Below are positions 11,901 to 27,554 of a stretch of 64,000 nt of DNA, piece by piece. The DNA is taken from the NCBI GenBank assembly GCA_026225945.1, contig JAMJFZ010000683.1, positions 1 to 64,000 on the forward strand. The letters are read 5' to 3'. Within the stretch, counting starts at the first letter, position 1. Every line of letters begins with the position of its first letter. Under the pieces are notes generated by a model. It was not told the DNA's origin and searched no databases. It saw only the letters and a list, made by a program, of their open reading frames with translations. Source of the DNA: Cricetomys ansorgei (taxonomy: Eukaryota; Chordata; Mammalia; Rodentia; Nesomyidae). The position numbers and the translations under genes are program-made.

Positions 11901-14160
11901 CGAGTATGGTCCTGAGGAGCCTCTGATGGAAGAGCGAGGATCAGCATTTAGTGTCTTTAAATCCTGTGGCATCCTGGTGCAGGTATGTTGCCTTCTGTAA
12001 CCTCCCTCTGGGTCTGTCTATTTAAAAGCATAGATGGGCTGATTTACCTCTGCCAATGAGCGGCCGAGGAATACATCTTTCAGGTCCAAGAGAGCGTACA
12101 CCATTTTCTCTGAAAGAGTCAGATGCATGAAAGTGTATGTGATTGGGAACATGGGGTTCCCGTGTTTGGGAACATGGGTTGCCTGGTCTTAACACTCTTA
12201 TTCACTTCCTCTGATCTTGGAGTAGTCTGTAATCAGAGGTCCCAGGTTTCATTACAGGTAGGAGTCGTATATTTCAGGGTGACTGGTAGGGCACCAGGAT
12301 GCCTGTCTTTCTAAGCCAGAAAATATGGAGTATAATTTCCCCTTTTGTTTCCAGGGGCATTAGTTATTGTTTAATTTGGACAGGGGTAGATGAATGGTTA
12401 GTTGAACTTGGTGTTGGGTCAGTTCTGGTGGTATGGTCAGTTTCTGTCCATACCCCCAGAAATCTGCATTGTTAATCTGAGAGATAGTTCAACTGTATCT
12501 TTTGAGAAGGGTTAGAACTTTCAGCTAGGAGATATTTTTCTGACAGAGTAAAACACCAAAATTTTACTGGGTGTCTGTAAGTTTGACTGCATCTCATTAC
12601 CAAAGAAGGTAGTGGTGGCTTTCAGTTAATGCAGAAGGTCTTGTCCCAATCAGTTCTCTGTTGATAAACACCTTGTCTGGGACTAACTGGGTGACAAAGG
12701 AACTGTTTTTTGCAGCTGTATTTCATCCTTCTAAAAAAGGACCTAGCAAAAATTGTTTAAAATATCCTTGGTCAGTGTTGGACAGAAGGGTCTTTCCCTT
12801 CTGTTCAGGCTGCATTGTCTTGCAATGATCCCCTTTGTCTAGGCCAGGAGTGATTTTTCTGCTTCTTCTTAGAGAATGGTGGGTTTTGAGTTTTTCAGTT
12901 ATATGGATCACTGGTTAGAAAGGAGACATTTTATGAGAGAGGAAGGAGTACCACTTCCTCCTTTCCATTTTTCTAGGACTGCTCAGAGGAGGCAGTGGAG
13001 TCGAGGGAAGGCACACCTCAGAGAACAATTTCCCATTCCTGTGTGCACTCTACATGGATAGCACGGGGCCCTGGATGAGAGACTTACCTACTCTATACCT
13101 CACTCTTCCTTGCCCTAAGGAGCTGAGACACCTGGTATCTTAATGGCTGGTCTCTGTGGATCTCTCTGGGGCTTCCAGAAATGTTGTGGGATATCCACCA
13201 GATATCCATGCTCAACATGGGTTTAAGCCAATAGAAAGTATTTATTAGCCAGCAGGAAACTACACTGGGTATTCAGGATCCCAATGTAGCCCAAGTCTTT
13301 CATATTCTGGGTAGTCCTATTTATTTTCACTTGAGTTAACAAGAATAGTGAATCAGAAGCAGAACTGCAGAAACCCAAATCAAGGTTAGTGATTCAGAGA
13401 TTTTCCCAGAACTATGGACTTTGATGGATTAGGTCTTTGTTTTCCTTTTGGTAGGTGATACTGTTTGTGCTGAGTTTTATGCCTGAATAGTACTTCCATG
13501 CAGTTTTTCTAAGGTCTGATGGCCTCTCACAATAGGTTTCTATTTTCTTCTTTCAATTATTACTTCAATTATGTTTTTTTGAGATTTTTTCCTTTAGGTT
13601 ATGTTACAGGGGAAATTGAGGTTCATGGTCTCATTAATAGAAGAATTTAAGCATGTGAAAGCACAAAGACAATTTTATCAGCATTTAAATGTTAGGCAGG
13701 GTGAAGCTCAACCCCTTAAGGAAAGCATGCTTCAAAGAGGTAAGTAAAGGACAGGTTAGTTTTTATTCTGACTGCAATTCAGTAAAGCTGACAGACTAAA
13801 TACCCATTGCACTGATGTGGTCGTGAGCCAGGGGTTCTTGGGAGGAAAAGTACAGTATCTTATTAAAGAATTATTCTGCCTATATAATAAGTTAGCCTTC
13901 TTCGGAGTGGTCCCTTACCCAAAGTGATTGAACCAGCCCAGCTGGAATGTTAGTTGTCCACCCAGGCACCATCCAGATTCTTATCTCTTGGCCAGGAGAT
14001 TTTTCTATTCTAAGACAGGCTCCTCTCCCCAACAAACAAAGAAAAAACCTTGGTACCTCTGGTCTCTGGCAAGCATGGAGCTGGCCAGCCATACCAATGA
14101 TATGTTTGGCTTTTAGTCCAGAAGGAAACTGGTTACTTTTCTTTGTGGCCTCCACCTCCC
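11901..14160. other. Unassigned non-coding stretch
   Basis: No SINE, exon or long coherent reading frame was recognised. A short near-tandem GGGAACATGGGTT-like doublet lies near 12147-12180. Parts (12300-13500) have the texture of an old retroviral internal region on the minus strand, but no catalytic motif could be placed. Confidence 0.4.
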
Positions 14161-14164
14161 CTTC

Positions 14165-14290
14165 CTTGTTGAGACAGGGCCACACAGTAAAACTCTGGCT
14201 GAACTTTAACTTGATACATGGACTAGCCTGTCTGGAACTTAGAGTTCTCCCTGTCTGAGGAAAGCCAGGCTTGTGCCACCATGCCCAGCT
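14165..14290 (-). repeat. B1 SINE, diverged
   Basis: An antisense B1: TTGAGACAGGGCCACACAGT at the left, GCCACCATGCCCAGCT at the right. Confidence 0.65.
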
Positions 14291-14514
14291 CCTTTGAGGT
14301 CTTGCATCCTGCAGTGCCTAGCCAATTTATGCCCTGTCTTTATCATGTTCACTTCTGAAGAGACAGTACCTATAACTGTTGGTAGGAATCGGGGTGGTGA
14401 GCTGGCTTGCTTCATGGTGAATTTGCTGAATTGTGTGTGATAGGTTTGGGACCAATGAAACAGATCCCAAGTGCCAGATGTAGGGCTTATTTTATTTTTG
14501 TTTGTTTTTTGTTT

Positions 14515-14660
14515 TTTTAAGACTGAGTTTCTCTGTGTAGCCGTGGCTATTCTGGATCTCACTTTGTAGACCAGGGTGGCCTCCAACTTAGATATTTGCC
14601 TGCCTCTGCCTCCCAATGCTGTGATCATGGGCGTGGGGCCAACACACATGTCTAGCCATT
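14515..14660 (-). repeat. B1 SINE
   Basis: A clear antisense B1: TTTCTCTGTGTAGCCGTGGC, TAGACCAGGGTGGCCTCCAA, CCTGCCTCTGCCTCCC. Confidence 0.85.
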
Positions 14661-15265
14661 TCAATATCAGCTTCCTCTCGGAGACACATGGTTAGGAAAA
14701 CTGCTTAAGTTCCCTCTAAACACCAGTAGATCTATTAGGAAATAAACAGCACAACAAAGTTCTGGTATTGGAATGTAGTATGTAGTGTAGTATGTGTGGT
14801 GTAATGTACCATCTTCATGTTACTAATAAAAATGGTGACCGAGTCACATAATTGTCTCAGTCTTGGTCAGGTCACCATAAACAAATACATGTTTATGGTC
14901 TGCTCGTAGTAAAGCGAGCTTATCCTCCATCAGAGCACAAGTTCTTTTGGAATCCATACATCTTAGATTAAATGTGGACATTTGCATCCTTTTTCATTAT
15001 AAAAATATCTTAAATTAGCATGGATGAAAGGAAATGGCCTAGGGAGGTAGACCCCAAATAGCAACGCAAAGTGGATCATAACTGCTTGCCAGACTATGTC
15101 ACCTGGATTTAGTTTTGACTTCCCCTCAGCTCCTAAGCACAAGCTGTTGCCAGAGAACCTGTGAAGGAGGAAGGAATGCGCACATTTATCCAAACCCATA
15201 GGTAATGCTAATGCTCTAGGAGCACAGGAAGAACTGGGAAGGAGAATGTCAACCTGATTCCCTTG
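14661..15265. other. Unassigned non-coding stretch
   Basis: AT-rich sequence with a short GTAGTATGTAGTGTAGTATG imperfect repeat near 14775. Nothing else was recognised. Confidence 0.4.
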
Positions 15266-15269
15266 GAAC

Positions 15270-15376
15270 AGGAATCATAGATTGTTGTGAGCCACCACAT
15301 GGCTGCTGGGAACTGAACTTGAGTTCTCTGGAAGAGCAACAAATACTCTCAACCACTGAGCCATCGCTCCAGCTCT
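15270..15376 (-). repeat. B2 SINE head
   Basis: An antisense B2: TGAGCCACCACATGGCTGCT, GGGAACTGAACTTGAGTTCT, ACCACTGAGCCATCGCTCCA. Confidence 0.85.
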
Positions 15377-15384
15377 TGTTTGGT

Positions 15385-15540
15385 TTTTGTTTTTGTCTTT
15401 TTCAGACAAGCTTCCACTTCGTAGCCCTTGTAGACCTGGAATTCACTTGCTATGTACACCTAACTGGTCTTGAACTTGTAACAACTCTCCTGCCTCAACC
15501 TTCAGAGTGTTTTACAGGCATGAGCCACTACACTCAGCTG
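15385..15540 (-). repeat. B1 SINE
   Basis: An antisense B1 follows the B2 directly: TTCGTAGCCCTTGTAGACCT, GGCATGAGCCACTACACTCA. Confidence 0.75.
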
Positions 15541-15705
15541 GTGGTTTATTATTTTGTCAATCTTTATTAAAATTTGTGTGTGTGCATTTGTCAGTCTGTA
15601 ATTTTTCTTTTCTATAGCGTTTTTATGTTGTGGTAATGGTTACCTCATAGTTTAAATAGGAGATGCTTGCTTTTCTATATGACACCAGTTGCTAAGTGTT
15701 TGGAA

Positions 15706-15928
15706 CAGTGGTTCACAACCTTCCTAGTGCTGCGACCTTTTAACATAGTTCCTCATGTTGTGGTGACCCCCAACCATAAACAAATCTTTGTTGCTACTTC
15801 AAAACTGTAATCTTGCTATGGCTATGAAGCGTAATGTAAATATCTGATATGCAGATAGTCTTAGGCAACCCCTGTGAAAGAATCCTTTCACCCCAGAGGG
15901 GTCGTGACCCCCAGGTTGAGAACCACTG
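15706..15928 (-). mobile_element. Non-autonomous hAT (URR1-like) DNA transposon with 8-bp target duplications
   Basis: The element begins CAGTGGTTCACAACC and ends GGTTGAGAACCACTG, giving imperfect terminal inverted repeats of the Charlie/URR1 type. It is flanked by GTTTGGAA at 15698-15705 and again at 15929-15936, the 8-bp duplication expected for hAT insertion. The inner sequence (GGGGTCGTGACCCCCAGG) fits the rodent URR1 family. At 223 bp with no transposase it is a passive copy. Strand is set from the usual family orientation. Confidence 0.88.
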
Positions 15929-16193
15929 GTTTGGAACACTTTATGAGTGACAGTCATTTGAGTCTGTTTCTATTATCCCCTCATTTTTAAACATAGAGTT
16001 ATTCATTACAGATTCTACTGCTTTCATACACTTAGGCCTGTTCACACCAGTCATCTCTGCCTGTGTGCATTTTTTATTTCAAAGGAATTGTTCATTTCAT
16101 CTAAGTTACTAACTTTGTTGTTATGAAATCATCATATTTCTTTGTGGTCCTTTGAATGTTCATGGTAATGATGGCCAGCCAGAGTATGTGCTC

Positions 16194-16234
16194 TGTGTGT
16201 GTGTGTGTGTGTGTCTGTGTGTGTGTGTGTGTGT
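16194..16234 (+). repeat. (TG)n microsatellite
   Basis: About 20 TG units with one TC interruption. Confidence 0.95.
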
Positions 16235-16239
16235 AACAC

Positions 16240-16756
16240 ACAAGAGAAAGGCCCTTGGAGTTCAGAAGAGGCCATAAGATTCCCTGCAACTGGAGTTAAT
16301 GGCAATTGTGAGCCTCCACTGGGATTTTAGAAACCAAACCAAATAATTCCGCAGTCTCTAAACATTTACTCAGTGACAGAATAGTTCTAACAGTAGGGCT
16401 TCCATGTTCAGACAGGAAGCAGTGGAGCAGAGATTCCTCTCACCACCGCGGCCACAGTGCTGCCTCACTTTCTCTTTCTAGAATGGACAACCCAGTACCT
16501 GTGACAACGAAGTCCTACTGGATGATGTACAAAAGGGACTACAGCCAAAAGGTTGCCTTCTCTTAGAACTTCCTAGACACAAACAGGAGCTTACTGATAT
16601 AAGAGCACCTAATATTCTGGAAGACACTACTAACATAAATGGTAACAGTAGTCATTTAGTCTAAATGGTTTGAGGAAACATTTGATATCTTCTGAACCCC
16701 TCTTGGCTTTAAGAGTGTTTCATTTATTTTCTGGTGTGTTATGTTAGATAGTTTAG
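16240..16756 (+). other. Intron/5' region of KRAB-ZNF locus 2
   Basis: Non-coding apart from a short frame at 16482-16565 opening MDNPVPVTTKSYWMMYKRDY directly after a polypyrimidine-AG (TTTCTCTTTCTAG). It stops after 27 codons. This could be a retained exon fragment or chance. No exon 1 for locus 2 was identified between here and locus 1. Confidence 0.4.
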
Positions 16757-16903
<147 letters not shown>

Positions 16904-17070
16904 TAATTCGTTGGTTAGACAACAATTGTTCCTCCATTCTGTAATAGGGAATGTGGAAAGGGAAGAGTTGTCTGAATAAATCAGACATGAGTGCAGTGAA
17001 CAGTAACCGTAAAAACTGTTTCTCGTAGTTTCTAATAATCTGTAGTAATTTTTCTGTGTCTGCATTTTAG

Positions 17071-17131
17071 GAGTCATATCAGAATACCAGACCATTGAAG
17101 ACAAGAATAAATGTCCTGGGGGAAAACTAAG
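17071..17131 (+). CDS. 61-nt second KRAB-family exon of locus 2
   Basis: Bounded by acceptor TGCATTTTAG (ending 17070) and donor GTAAAT (17132); exactly 61 nt as in locus 1. In phase it reads VISEYQTIEDKNKCPGGKL, then two bases. Joined to acceptor 17429/17430 the next codons are AGG GAA TAG. The spliced product therefore stops after about 65 residues, a KRAB-only peptide. Confidence 0.88.
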
Positions 17132-17429
17132 GTAAATTACATGTGTTTTTGTAGAAGTTATCTTTTGGCAAATCTTATTATGTTACAAAAATTTATAAAC
17201 AACTAAGCAAAGGAAACATAAATTTAAATCATTCACCACTAGAATAATTTCACAAAAAAGCTCTCTGGATTTGAGAGACAGTTAGTTCACTGGGAAACAG
17301 TACTGAAGAAAAGATGTGTGACCTTTTCTATTCTCAGAATGGCTTTCAGAGCCTTATTGCAGAATCACCAATCTATTTAGGTTGAAAGCATTTAGATATT
17401 GCAGAAGTCATACACTTTTCCTGATTTAG

Positions 17430-21190
<3,761 letters not shown>

Positions 21191-21203
21191 TAAAATAAAT
21201 TGT

Positions 21204-21310
21204 GAAGGCTTTATGTTTTTGTTTTGTTTTGATTTTCGTTTTATTTTTGGTTTTTGGGTTTTTTGTTTTTGTTTTTTTCTGTTTTTTGGTTTTTGGCTTA
21301 TTTGTATGCT
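21204..21310 (+). repeat. (TTTTG)n-type low-complexity tract after the last finger of locus 2
   Basis: Runs such as GTTTTTGTTTTGTTTTGATT replace the end of the array. In the finger frame they encode an aromatic/hydrophobic tail ([17 protein letters not shown]) before finger-like residues resume. The tract is probably a simple-repeat expansion rather than selected protein. Confidence 0.8.
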
Positions 21311-21386
21311 GTGGAAAGCTTGGACGGACTCACAGAGAAAATTCCATGAATCTAAGAGATGTGTTAAGACCTCCAGTTCCATTTGA

Positions 21387-23590
21387 GGACATGAAAATAG
21401 CAGCTGCTAAAGACCCATGAATGAATGGAAGATGGGATCTTCATTTCTCACACATCCATTCAAATATTTAACGCACAGTGAAAGGTAGTCCTTATAGAAA
21501 CAGACATTGGATTGAAATCATGTGATAACTCTGACTGAAGAAGATCCTGAAGCCCAGGCAACTTAATGAGACCTGTCTCAGTAAAAAGTGGGAAAAGGCT
21601 TGATAAGTTACTTATTGGTTTAGCTCTGTTCTCCCAGTTTAATCCCATTCCCACCATCAAGAGAAATGAGAAGGTCCCTAGGTGATAAATTTCCATTTCT
21701 TTTTCAGGAAAACCTTGAGACGAAAGTTCTGTAAGTGTAGACATAACTTTAACAGCAGAAATAGTTTCTGTTATAGATTGTTAGACAATTTCCTAATCAT
21801 AGTGCATCCTTATAGTGTAGCCTCCCATCCATGTAAGCTACAAGGTGGAACTTCAAGACTTCACTATTCTATAAAATGTTGCTCCATTGCATATTTTAGG
21901 CATAGTACCAATAACTATGCATCAAACAAAAGGTTTGGTATAAAAATAAATGCTCTATCTATAAAGAGAATTTACTGGAATTAGAGTTTTCAGTACTAGA
22001 TTTGGTTTTATCAGAGAATGAATATAACATCCTAGGACACATTACTGTAACTTTATCAACACTGTAGACTTAGTTTATAGTATATTGATGTTTTCCTAAA
22101 AAACAAATTTGCTTGTAACTTTTTACAATGTACACAGTTTTAATACAAATGTGTATACGATGTATAATTTTAGTACTTTTGATTTTCGTAACACTCTGCT
22201 TTTTAAAATGTAACCATTCTATGGTTGTATAAAACTATCTCTTTGTATGCTTATTCCATAATTTTTTGTTGTATAAATTTAAATTTTTATAAAATTTATT
22301 TGCGAAAAATAAAATGTTATTACTTAGAACACTGAGTACATATTGAGACCCTGTCTAGAGATGGGAGCCTGGAATAACCAGGTTGTGGTAGTCTCCGTAT
22401 CTGTCATGGAAGGTCTTCAGGAACAGTAAAATGTCTAGGACTGATGACAGTCCTTTGCTCAGTAGTCCTTTGTGAAGGACCTGTTGAAGTTCTTGAGAAG
22501 TACATGTTGGTGTCCTTGGGGATTTTTTGTTTGTTTGTTTTTGTTTTTGTTTTGTTTTTCATTGTTGATTTCTTGTAAGCAGATAAAACACCATGCACAT
22601 TTCTATGTGAAAAGAAATCTCTTGGTATTGAGTTTATGTTTTCAAATTTATAAAGAATCTATTCAAGTCTGTAATTGTTTCTGCTGATCCTTGACTGAAT
22701 TCTTTTGGGCTCTATTTTCCTTCTGAAGTTTCTTTAAGATTGGAGACTTTTGAAGTAGAACTAGCTGCATTATCAGACTACATAAGCCCAGAGGAACTGG
22801 GACAGTGTTTTGATTTAGATGTGAAATTAAACTCACAGCGTTGTATGGTGGGACGCAGACCTTTTGATTCATGATTCCTTATTGGGTCGCAATAACTGAG
22901 ATTTAAAAAATCAAATGGTAACTTTTAAAAGTTTTGAACACAGTGATTAAAAATTCAGACTTATATGTAATTGATTCTGATATGGTTCTGGCATCACTCA
23001 CCCATGTTGCATCATGTGATTTTACTGCACCTGGGCTTTGATCTGATCATACACCATGTGTATTGCATGTGATGTCATGCCATGCACTTAATAGCTACAT
23101 GAAGCACCTCAGCTCATACACAAGAGTTGCTGCATGGTGCAAATTGAAGTACTTTTACTAAATATTCAGTTTTCTGCTCTTAAGGAAATGATGATCTAAT
23201 TGTGGAAAACAGCCTTTCCTACGTTCTGGATGTCATCCATCAGCATGTCAGCAATAGATTAATTTATCATTGTATTGTGTTGTACACTGTCGTATTGTAT
23301 TAGAAAGCTTAGCTTTAAAACTTGCCTACATTACTGATGTGTATGTTATTTTAAAAAGTCATTAAATGATTTTTTGGCTGCAATAAAGACAAATATTTTA
23401 ACAACTTGTGAAATGGTCCTACCTGTATTTCTGCCTTTTCTATTTATTTATGGGATGTTCTCCATATTTGCCAACCCTAAAACCAAAGTATCAGCTCAGA
23501 AAAACGTTGATTCTCTTTATGCTGCATTATTAAATATTCATCTAAGATTTAATTTTTTATGTAAAAAGAAGTATGCCCATCTATCTATTT
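21387..23590 (+). other. 3' flank of locus 2 with a poly(A) signal
   Basis: AT-rich non-coding sequence. AATAAA at 22308-22313 is a candidate polyadenylation signal. A TTTG-rich tract lies at 22528-22560. No coding exon or clear transposon was recognised in the rest. Confidence 0.5.
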
Positions 23591-23594
23591 GACA

Positions 23595-23730
23595 GTGTCT
23601 CTCTCTTCTGTAGCTCTGGCTTTCCTGGACCTCGCTATGTATACCAGGCTGGCTTCTGCCTGTCTCTGACTCCTGAGTTGCATGCAAGGGTTGGGATTTA
23701 GACAAGGCATGTGCCACCATATCTGGCAGC
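23595..23730 (-). repeat. B1 SINE
   Basis: An antisense B1: GTAGCTCTGGCTTTCCTGGA, TACCAGGCTGGCTTCTGCCT, GCATGTGCCACCATATCTGG. Confidence 0.75.
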
Positions 23731-23789
23731 TTTTAACTATCAGACTATTGTTTTATGAAGGATGAGCAGCAAAGACTGTCTCATAAGGA

Positions 23790-23965
23790 TAGCCAGGACA
23801 CAGACTCTGGTCCTAACTCCAGTACCAAAGAAGACTCCCATTAAATGTAACCTTTCTGCCTTAAACTCCACTGTCTTCCAACTATTAGCAATACTGTTTT
23901 TTCTTTATTATCAAGTCTGTTATAATTTATAACGACATCAAAGGATTCACAAGGTTCCTAGTGGT
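23790..23965 (+). other. Block paralogous to 28870-29010
   Basis: CTGCCTTAAACTCCACTGTC, TTCCAACTATTAGCAATACT and a preceding CTCCCATTAAATG recur in order at 28889-28955 with few changes. Both copies follow a B1. This is a short segmental duplication or an unnamed repeat. Confidence 0.55.
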
Positions 23966-23966
23966 G

Positions 23967-23968
<2 letters not shown>

Positions 23969-24022
<54 letters not shown>
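23969..24022 (+). repeat. (CA)n microsatellite
   Basis: About 27 perfect CA units. Confidence 0.97.
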
Positions 24023-24024
<2 letters not shown>

Positions 24025-24249
24025 CAGCCCAGCCTCCTAGTGGTGGTTGACACAGAGAAAGAGAGGTGGGGAGGGGAGGAGAGAGACAGACAGACACAGC
24101 CTTGGGTTCCCAGGAGGCTTGAGGGCACCTGCACCCCAACACTTCCAGGCAGACACCGGGCTGGGAGCCAGTGAAAAGGCCCAGGCAACAGAAAGTCCTC
24201 CCACTCCGGAAGGTTCAGGGCTGCAGCAGGAGCTCTGCTCAGTGAGAAC

Positions 24250-24700
24250 CCCGCCATCTCGGTCCTCCTGGCCCACATCTCTCCTCGGATCCCCGGGTCC
24301 GTCCCCTTGCGGCCTCGGCTAGGCGCCCCGGGCTCGCGTGGTCGGGCCTGCGATAGGAACGGCGCACCGCTGAGCACCGGAGGCCGCGGCAAGGGCCCCG
24401 CAGGCGGCGGAGTGGGAGGTGGCTCAGCTCCGCGTCGGGGCTGGGGCTCGGTCTGCGCTGTGCTTCGCGTGGTCCGCTTTGTGTGGCCCAGGGCGAACAG
24501 GCGACGGCGTCCTCGCGTGGGGCACAGTGAAGTGGACACTGGCCCGCAGCTCCTCTGCTGTCGCTCGGTCTCCTCTGTCCTCCAGATCTCCTGTCCCCTT
24601 GTGTGCCCTCTAGGGTCTCCTGTCCCCTTGGGTGCCTTGGAGTCTCTTCCTGTCCCCTTGGGTGCCTTGGAGTCTCTTCATGTTCCAGGGTCCCTTCTGA
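24250..24700. promoter_or_regulatory. CpG island with no recognised gene
   Basis: CpG-rich sequence in an otherwise CpG-poor region, for example GGCGCCCCGGGCTCGCGTGG, GGCGACGGCGTCCTCGCGTG. No ATG followed by a splice donor of KRAB-ZNF type was found, and long open frames here reflect GC content. It may be the promoter of an unannotated transcript or of a lost locus. Confidence 0.6.
24590..24680 (+). repeat. 30-bp minisatellite, about three units
   Basis: CTGTCCCCTTGGGTGCCTTG recurs at 30-bp spacing (near 24619 and 24649), with a diverged earlier unit at 24591. Confidence 0.8.
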
Positions 24701-25555
24701 AGGATTTCCAGGCCTGAGTTAAGATGAGCTCCCAAAGCCCCTTCCTTAGAAGAAAGATACTGTCCCCATCTGTCCCCAGTTCCAGCAGTCTCTGTGGTCC
24801 TGGCCTGAACCTGAGGAAATCTGTCTGCCATAGGTCCAGTGAAGAATAGGATTGTGTCTTCAGCCCTCTCTGTGGCAGGCCTTGGATGAAGAGCTGACCA
24901 TGGTCTCTGCCCTTTGTGCAGTTGCCTCCTCTGTCAGGCCCTGCACAAGAGGATGGTGGCCACAGTCCAGCAAACTTCTGCTTCCCAGAGAGAATGGCTT
25001 GGCTCAGATGTTAGGCGGTTTGGGATGAATTTACAAAAGGTACTGTCCTGTTTTTGATATGGGGAACAAGTGGCTTGTCCTCGGGATTAACGGCTTTTCT
25101 GCGTTTGTGTAGAGCTTGTGTGCTCTGCAGTGAGGAATTCTACTTTCCGAGGTGTGACTCATGCTCCTACTCAATCTTTTACTCTGGCTGGCTGGTAACA
25201 GGTTGGGAAGGAGACAGGGAATTCTTCCCAGGCTTCCCCAGGGAACATCACATATATAATATCGTTCCCTTAGGCTTCCCCGTGCCTGTGAATTTTAAGA
25301 CTGCTGTCAAAGCCTTGAGAGCACGCTGCAGTCAGTACTCTGCTGCACTGCAGTTTTAGTGTTCGGGATTTCTAAATGTGGAGCAAGATTTACCTTGACG
25401 ATGGCGGAGAGGAAATGTGTCATGGATGTTCCGTAATGCTTTGTTAAATTTATTTTAATGTTTGAAATTTAAATTTTTAAATTTATTTTTTATTTTTTGA
25501 GGATTTCATGCATTATATTTTGATCAGATTCGTCTCCATTACCTATCTCTTCCCA
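24701..25555. other. Unassigned sequence downstream of the CpG island
   Basis: Contains a short open frame (25054-25359) without a recognisable motif. Nothing else is supported. Confidence 0.35.
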
Positions 25556-25559
25556 GATC

Positions 25560-25970
25560 CAAATTCACCTAATTCTCTGTTTTGAGAGAGAGTTTCACTA
25601 GGTAGCCTGAGCTGGCATGGAAATCAATATATAGACCAGGCTGGTCTGGAATGTACAGAGATTCATTTGCCGTTGCCTCCCCAGTTCTGGGATTAAAGGC
25701 TCACATTACCACTCCGGGCTACATTATTGTTTGTTCTTAACCTTATTTGAAGATTTTCAGTTAAGGTATAAACAGCACCTGAGTTTTCACACAGATGACT
25801 GTGTGTGTGATTATTTTTTAGGAGGTAGGTGAAGGGTGGGAGGCTTTACCTCTCAGGCTGTCCTGGAGCTTGCTATGTAGATCAGGCTAACCTTCAACTC
25901 AGAGATCCTTTTGCCTTTCCTGAATGTTAGGATTAAATGTGTGTACTACCAAACCCAGTCATGTGATGTG
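25560..25970 (-). repeat. Two antisense B1 SINEs
   Basis: First at 25575-25730 (GACCAGGCTGGTCTGGAATG, GGGATTAAAGGCTCACATTA). Second at 25820-25970 (GCTATGTAGATCAGGCTAAC, GTGTGTACTACCAAACCCAG). Confidence 0.7.
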
Positions 25971-26389
25971 TTCTTAAAATACGGCCTACTTATAAGGAAG
26001 AGGTAAGAGTGGTACATGCAGCCATTCTAGGACTCCAATGTAGACTAAGGACCAATTGAGACATCCAAGCTTATGGACTGAACAACTAACTACGAGACTC
26101 TTGGCCTTCCCTTTGGAAGAGAGTCACTGTTGAACTAGCCAGATTGATTACAGCCTGTAAGCCCTCTAACAGACTCCCTTTACACACACATATCTCTTCA
26201 TTCTATTTGTTCTCTATCCCTTTAGAGAATCCTGAATCCTGGCGAATATAGCCTGTCTTAACAGACTCTTGACTTTCCTCCATTGGGAGTTGAATTCTCA
26301 GTCGATATACTTGTTCTTTCCGATCTTTGAGGATGATGTGCCACTGTCTTCTGGCTTGTGTTTATTTTTAGATGTATTTAGCCATATTA

Positions 26390-26570
26390 GTATTTTTCCT
26401 ACATGCACATGTGTATCTTGTGACTGGGGATATCAGAAGAGGTCACTGGGTCACCTGGAACTGAAGTTAGAAAGGTTGTCAGCTGCCTTGTCGGAACTAG
26501 GACCTCAACCCTCATCCTTTGCAAGAACAGCACCAGCTCTTAACTGCTGAGCTCTCTCTCCAGTCTGTGT
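26390..26570 (-). repeat. B2/B3-type SINE
   Basis: CAGAAGAGGTCACTGGGTCA, GCAAGAACAGCACCAGCTCT and TAACTGCTGAGCTCTCTCTC are the antisense B2/B3 landmarks. Confidence 0.65.
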
Positions 26571-26839
26571 TGTTTTTGTAAGTATGCTCACAATGGCATC
26601 TCATGTCTCTGTAGTAAGTGCCTTCATTTTTTCCCTATTTTGTTTAAAGTTTTCTTTTTTCCTTGATAATTGAGGGCTTTGGCAATGATTTAAAAAATGA
26701 CTTAAAAATCGCCATGGGGCTGAGGAGCGTGTTGAAGCAGCTAGACGCACCTCCCCATCCCAGAAGGTGAGGGCATTGGGGCTCAGCTGCTCCTCGCCTT
26801 TGTGCCCAGCCTGATCCCAGCTAAATATTAAATATTGCC

Positions 26840-27290
26840 TGTTTCACAGAAGCAAAAGGAAAATAACTTAGTAGTTGCTTGTCTGCCCTGTGGCTGATAG
26901 GACACCGCCCTCTTTGTCTCTGTGGGACCGTGCAGTAGTCTCCTGACCCCACATGCAAATAAGACTAACCCAATACCCTTGTCTGAGCCCAATAAGATCC
27001 CCCACTCTGAGCAACCAGAACCCTCCCCTACTGGGGAATATATAGGTAGCAGAGATCCGGCATTAAACTGAGTGCTGCTTCCACCAGGAGAGACTCCAGG
27101 GACTGATTCATTGTGTCTCCTTTGTTCCTTCTCACCCGGAAATCAGGGTCTACAGGAGTCCCAGCATGCAAGTCTACTACCTCCTGTGCTTCCCTGCTGC
27201 TTCCCCAGCGTGAGTTTCCTGCATCTGGCCAGGGTAGGGATCCGGGCCAAAACCCACCCGGCTATGGGACGGGACTGAAAACCCACAGCT
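26840..27290 (+). mobile_element. Probable solo LTR
   Basis: GGGGAATATATAGGTAGCAG (TATA-like), then CGGCATTAAACTGAGTGCTG (poly(A)-signal-like) and a CT/TG-rich stretch (TCATTGTGTCTCCTTTG) have the layout of an LTR U3-R-U5. Boundaries and family are not certain. Confidence 0.4.
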
Positions 27291-27354
27291 CAGGAGACGG
27301 TACTAACAATGATATTGCTATAACCATATGGCAGACTGGGTGTGGAATGTGGTA

Positions 27355-27550
27355 GTTTAAATGAAAAAGGCCCCCATTGGTTCACAGAGAGATGTACTAT
27401 TAGAAGGTGTGGCCTTGGAGGAGGTGTGACTCTTTTGGTGGAAGTTTGTCACTGGGGGAGGGCTTTGAGGTTTCAGATGCTCAAGCCAGGTCTGATGTGA
27501 CACTGTCTTCCTGCTGCCTGCTGATTGGTATGTAGAACTCCATGACACTT
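27355..27550 (+). repeat. Interspersed repeat, family not named
   Basis: GAAGGTGTGGCCTTGGAGGA, GGGAGGGCTTTGAGGTTTCA and CTTCCTGCTGCCTGCTGATT are phrases common to a repetitive rodent element. I do not assign the family. Confidence 0.5.
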
Positions 27551-27554
27551 CTCA

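Noticed and set aside
23958..24539. A 193-codon minus-strand frame through the CpG island and CA repeat
   Set aside because: Pro/Arg-rich from GC content and VCVCVC from the microsatellite; no domain and no supporting splice sites.
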